Assembly: GCA_964563465.1 (NCBI GenBank)
Contig: CAZLVZ010000012.1
Coordinates: forward strand, 1-17,342
Direction: 5' to 3'
DNA length: 17,342 nt
From: JAYENY01 sp964563465
GTDB taxonomy: Bacteria > Patescibacteriota > Minisyncoccia > Minisyncoccales > PEYH01
Part shown: piece after piece, positions 15,510-17,342 of the stretch
How the letters are laid out: each line of letters opens with the position of its first letter
Position numbering within the stretch: position 1 is the first letter of the stretch
Made by a program: the position numbers and the translations under genes
The notes under the pieces: generated by a model
What the model was told of the DNA's origin: nothing
Databases searched by the model: none
Seen by the model: the letters and a program-made list of their open reading frames with translations, nothing else

Positions 15510-15561
15510 ATTCTTTAATCGTATTATTAATCAATGTTTTATCCATTTCCGACCTTTCTAT

Positions 15562-15602
15562 CCGAGATCTCTGTTAATAGAACTCGGTAATTTGTAATTA
15601 TA
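15562..15602 (-). promoter_or_regulatory. Hairpin and possible -10 box between rpsP and khpA
   Basis: In the 104-base gap, CCGAG and CTCGG (15562-15566 and 15583-15587) form a hairpin, extended inside by TCT/AGA after one A-A mismatch. No T-run follows on either strand, so it is not an intrinsic terminator. A perfect TATAAT (minus strand, 15602-15597) lies just upstream without a fitting -35; if used, the hairpin would lie near the 5' end of a khpA transcript. It may instead stabilise a processed mRNA end. Confidence 0.35.
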
Positions 15603-15613
15603 ATTTTACTCCT

Positions 15614-16129
15614 TTATTTTTTCTTGTCAACACCAATTACCTCTTCTTTGCTAATATCTTCTTTAACCGTCTCTTCCTTCTTTTCTTCTACTTCCTTTTT
15701 GTTTTCCTCTTTTTCTTCTTCTACTTTCTTTTCTACTTTCTTTTCTACTTTCTTTTCTACTTTTGTTGTCCCCGTTTCTTTAGATTCTTCTTTCTTCTCT
15801 ACTTCCTTTCCTCCATCTTCTTTCTTATCTATTTCTTTTTTCTCTTCCTGTTTTTCTTTTTGTTTTTTGCTATGAACAGCAATTTTTTTCCCTTCAATTA
15901 CTCCCTCTTTAATCAAAAAATTATGCGCAGTATCAGATGGTTGTGCTCCTTTTGATAGCCAATATAGCGTTCTCTCTTTATCAATGGCTTTTTCTTTGGT
16001 TAAGGGGTTATAAAAACCAAGCCGTTCTATAAATTTACCGCTTTGACAAGCGCGTTTCTTGTCAATTACAACAACTTTATATGATGGTTGATGTTTTCTC
16101 CCTATTCTCAAAAATCTTATTGAAAGCAT
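15614..16129 (-). CDS. rpsP: Ribosomal protein bS16 with long Lys/Glu C-terminal tail
   Basis: bS16 is a small-subunit assembly protein that binds 16S rRNA. Residues 1 to about 80 are a normal S16 domain (MLSIRFLRIGRKHQPSYKVV, GKFIERLGFYNP, a YWLSKGAQPSDT segment). Beyond that, where typical S16 proteins of about 80-90 residues end, this one continues to 171 with a tail made almost only of Lys, Glu, Asp, Val and Ser. Part of the tail (KVEKKVEKKVEKKVEEE) comes from a 12-base tandem repeat. Tails of this sort occur on S16 in several CPR and actinobacterial genomes, but this one is long. It is likely disordered or a charged helix. The gene is 35 bases after rnc and 104 bases before khpA. Confidence 0.95.
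   Translation of the reverse strand: MLSIRFLRIGRKHQPSYKVVVIDKKRACQSGKFIERLGFYNPLTKEKAIDKERTLYWLSKGAQPSDTAHNFLIKEGVIEGKKIAVHSKKQKEKQEEKKEIDKKEDGGKEVEKKEESKETGTTKVEKKVEKKVEKKVEEEKEENKKEVEEKKEETVKEDISKEEVIGVDKKK
15721..15768. repeat. 12-base tandem repeat in the rpsP tail
   Basis: Three exact copies of CTACTTTCTTTT (plus strand, 15721-15756) are followed by a fourth that is degenerate in its second half (15757-15768). The unit length is four codons, so gain or loss of copies keeps the reading frame and only changes the tail length (KVEK units in the protein). Confidence 0.9.
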
Positions 16130-16164
16130 GATAATATTTAATGGTCAATGATAAATGATAATTT

Positions 16165-16857
16165 TTATTTCCACCCTTTTGATTGTAATCCGGACTTGGC
16201 TGCATCCTCCTCTGCTTCTTGCTTGGACATGCCCTCTCCTTGCGCTACTAATTCGTCTCCTAAGAAAACTCCTGAAATAAAATTCTTCGCATGATCTGGT
16301 CCCCATTGTTTAAGAATCTCATAATGAGGGGTCTTTTTTTCTTTTTCTTGAGCAAACTCTTGAAACTGACTCTTAGCATCAATAAATTCTTGATTCTCTA
16401 AAATATTTGGTAATTTAACCATTAGGCATTTTTCTATAAAATCTTGACATACTTTATGTCCTTGGTCAAGATATAATGCCCCAACAAATGCCTCAAAAGT
16501 ATCGGCTAAAATATCTTGTCTTGCTTTTCCTATTTCCTTCTTTTCTCCCTTAGACAATAAAAGAAATTTACCAAAATCAAGCTCTTGAGCAACAGAAGAT
16601 AACATTTTAGTATTTACTAAGGCGGCTCTCCAGCTGGTAAGAGAACCTTCTCCTTCTTTAGGATATTCGTCAAAAAGATCCTTACTCACTATTATTTCTA
16701 AAACAGCATCTCCCAAAAACTCCAATCTTTCGTTATTCCCAGGTTTAAAATCAGGATGCTCGTTTAAATAAGAACGATGACAAAAAGCGTGTGCTAAAAG
16801 TTCTTTGTTCTTAAAATTTATATTTAATTTTTTTTCTAATTTTGAAAAATTTTCCAT
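16165..16857 (-). CDS. rnc: Ribonuclease III
   Basis: RNase III cuts double-stranded RNA and releases 16S and 23S precursors from the rRNA transcript. The 230-residue protein has the catalytic domain with signature NERLEFLGD (42-50), metal-binding E46 and D50, and the second acidic pair D119 and E122 in ADTFEAFVGALYLD. A C-terminal double-stranded RNA-binding domain begins near 160 and ends with SKQEAEEDAAKSGL. Length and layout are standard and all catalytic residues are present. It starts 3 bases after the nusB stop, so the two genes are translated from one mRNA, and it precedes rpsP by 35 bases. Confidence 0.97.
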   Translation of the reverse strand: MENFSKLEKKLNINFKNKELLAHAFCHRSYLNEHPDFKPGNNERLEFLGDAVLEIIVSKDLFDEYPKEGEGSLTSWRAALVNTKMLSSVAQELDFGKFLLLSKGEKKEIGKARQDILADTFEAFVGALYLDQGHKVCQDFIEKCLMVKLPNILENQEFIDAKSQFQEFAQEKEKKTPHYEILKQWGPDHAKNFISGVFLGDELVAQGEGMSKQEAEEDAAKSGLQSKGWK

Positions 16858-16860
16858 TAC

Positions 16861-17289
16861 TTATTCTTTATTTTCTATCTCCTTGAACACGGTTCCTAAA
16901 ACACCATTAATAAATTTACCAGATGAATCTCCACCAAACATCTTTGCCAATTCAATTGCTTCGTTAATCGCTACCTTTGGAGGGACTTCCTCTTTGTTGG
17001 CGTAAAGTAATTCGTAAAGACCAATTCTTAAAACATTTCTATCAACAATGTTAATTTGTTGAATAGGCCACTCTGGGGCAGCCTTTTCAATAATTTTGTT
17101 GATTTTGTCAATATTTTTTTCTACTCCCTTAGCAATTTGTTTAATAAAATCAGTACTTTCTAATCCGGGACCGAATTCTTTAATATTTTTTTCTAAAATT
17201 TCATCCAAAGATTTTTCCTCTTTGGACATAAAATCCCATTCGTAAAGCGACTGCATTGCTATACTTCGTGAAAGATGTCTACTTCCCAT
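16861..17289 (-). CDS. nusB: Transcription antitermination protein NusB
   Basis: NusB binds boxA RNA with ribosomal protein S10 and keeps RNA polymerase going through rRNA operons. The 142-residue all-helical protein shows the family start SRHLSRSIAMQSLYEWDF, the central DRNVLRIGLYELLY and the closing AINEAIELAKMFGGDSSGKFINGVLG. It is the first gene of the visible minus-strand block and is followed by rnc after 3 bases, pairing rRNA transcription with rRNA processing. The ATG sits in AATTATG with no Shine-Dalgarno. Confidence 0.96.
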   Translation of the reverse strand: MGSRHLSRSIAMQSLYEWDFMSKEEKSLDEILEKNIKEFGPGLESTDFIKQIAKGVEKNIDKINKIIEKAAPEWPIQQINIVDRNVLRIGLYELLYANKEEVPPKVAINEAIELAKMFGGDSSGKFINGVLGTVFKEIENKE

Positions 17290-17342
17290 AATTAAATTAC
17301 TTTAAAAATGTATATGATGATTTTAATTTCAAGCGTTCTGCG
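17290..17342. other. Right-edge sequence upstream of nusB
   Basis: These 53 bases are A/T-rich and probably hold the nusB promoter or leader. Candidate boxes (TTGAAA and TATACA on the minus strand) are only 12 bases apart, so I do not call a promoter. No gene end can be recognised before the window stops. Confidence 0.4.

Noticed and set aside
15487..15546. 19-codon open frame (minus) overlapping the khpA start, with a weak AAAGG upstream
   Set aside because: Too short to support without conservation; a leader peptide is possible but nothing beyond the weak site argues for it.
15597..15630. Perfect TTGACA and TATAAT on the minus strand at the end of rpsP
   Set aside because: The spacing is 22 bases, too long for a normal sigma-70 promoter, and TTGACA is part of the rpsP coding sequence. 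Only the TATAAT is kept, with low confidence.
15721..15768. Tandem 12-base copies as a CRISPR array
   Set aside because: Units are directly adjacent with no spacers, in frame inside a ribosomal protein gene, and no cas gene is present.
15624..15875. Plus-strand Ser/Phe-rich open frame of 83 residues opposite rpsP
   Set aside because: It is the antisense of the Lys/Glu repeat tail; low complexity explains the lack of stops.

Overview
The window is an AT-rich (by eye about two thirds A+T) bacterial chromosome segment. Small, tightly packed genes, starts almost without Shine-Dalgarno sequences, tRNAs with no encoded CCA, a compact nusB-rnc-rpsP-khpA-trmD block without rimM or rplS, and one giant surface protein among minimal housekeeping genes together suggest a Candidate Phyla Radiation (Patescibacteria, Parcubacteria-like) genome. 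The lineage is an inference; no 16S rRNA gene is present. TGA ends the ABC ATPase gene inside a four-base ATGA overlap, which fits the standard bacterial code and argues against the TGA-recoding CPR lineages.

Left part (1-9940), cell envelope. A truncated DJ-1/PfpI-family gene (minus) and a PBP1C-type bifunctional penicillin-binding protein (pbpC, plus) diverge from a 52-base gap that holds one AT-rich -10 region readable on both strands. pbpC converges, with a 2-base gap, on a 2185-residue membrane-anchored bacterial alpha-2-macroglobulin (minus). In proteobacteria these two genes are usual neighbours: the macroglobulin is thought to trap foreign proteases and PBP1C to repair peptidoglycan. 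Here the thioester motif is Cys-Thr-Asp-Gln instead of the usual Cys-x-Glu-Gln. Upstream of the macroglobulin on the same strand is mltG, the endolytic transglycosylase that ends glycan strands.

Middle (9968-13514), exporter operon. An adaptor with a long coiled coil, an ABC ATPase and a FtsX/MacB-type permease (order adaptor, ATPase, permease; spacing 2 bases, then a 4-base overlap) form a split MacAB/YknXYZ-like exporter. A good promoter (TTGACA, 17 bases, TATCTT) lies in front.

Right-middle (13601-14454), stable-RNA and ribosomal unit. A promoter-like site inside the end of trmD precedes tRNA-Tyr(GUA), tRNA-Thr(GGU), rpmG (bL33), a 108-residue unknown helical protein and tRNA-Trp(CCA), with a weak terminator hairpin after it. 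The unknown gene runs 10 bases into tRNA-Trp, so its stop codon is part of the tRNA.

Right end (14444-17289), RNA and translation genes on the minus strand, transcribed nusB, rnc, rpsP (with a long Lys/Glu tail), khpA, then a strong terminator-like hairpin that ends only 7 bases before the trmD ATG. Apart from the convergent pair and the first gap, nearly everything is on the minus strand. No mobile element, CRISPR array, phage gene or gap of 300 bases or more without a gene was seen. The features most worth following up are the macroglobulin with its altered thioester motif, the gene-tRNA overlap that would produce a nonstop mRNA, and the terminator in front of trmD.
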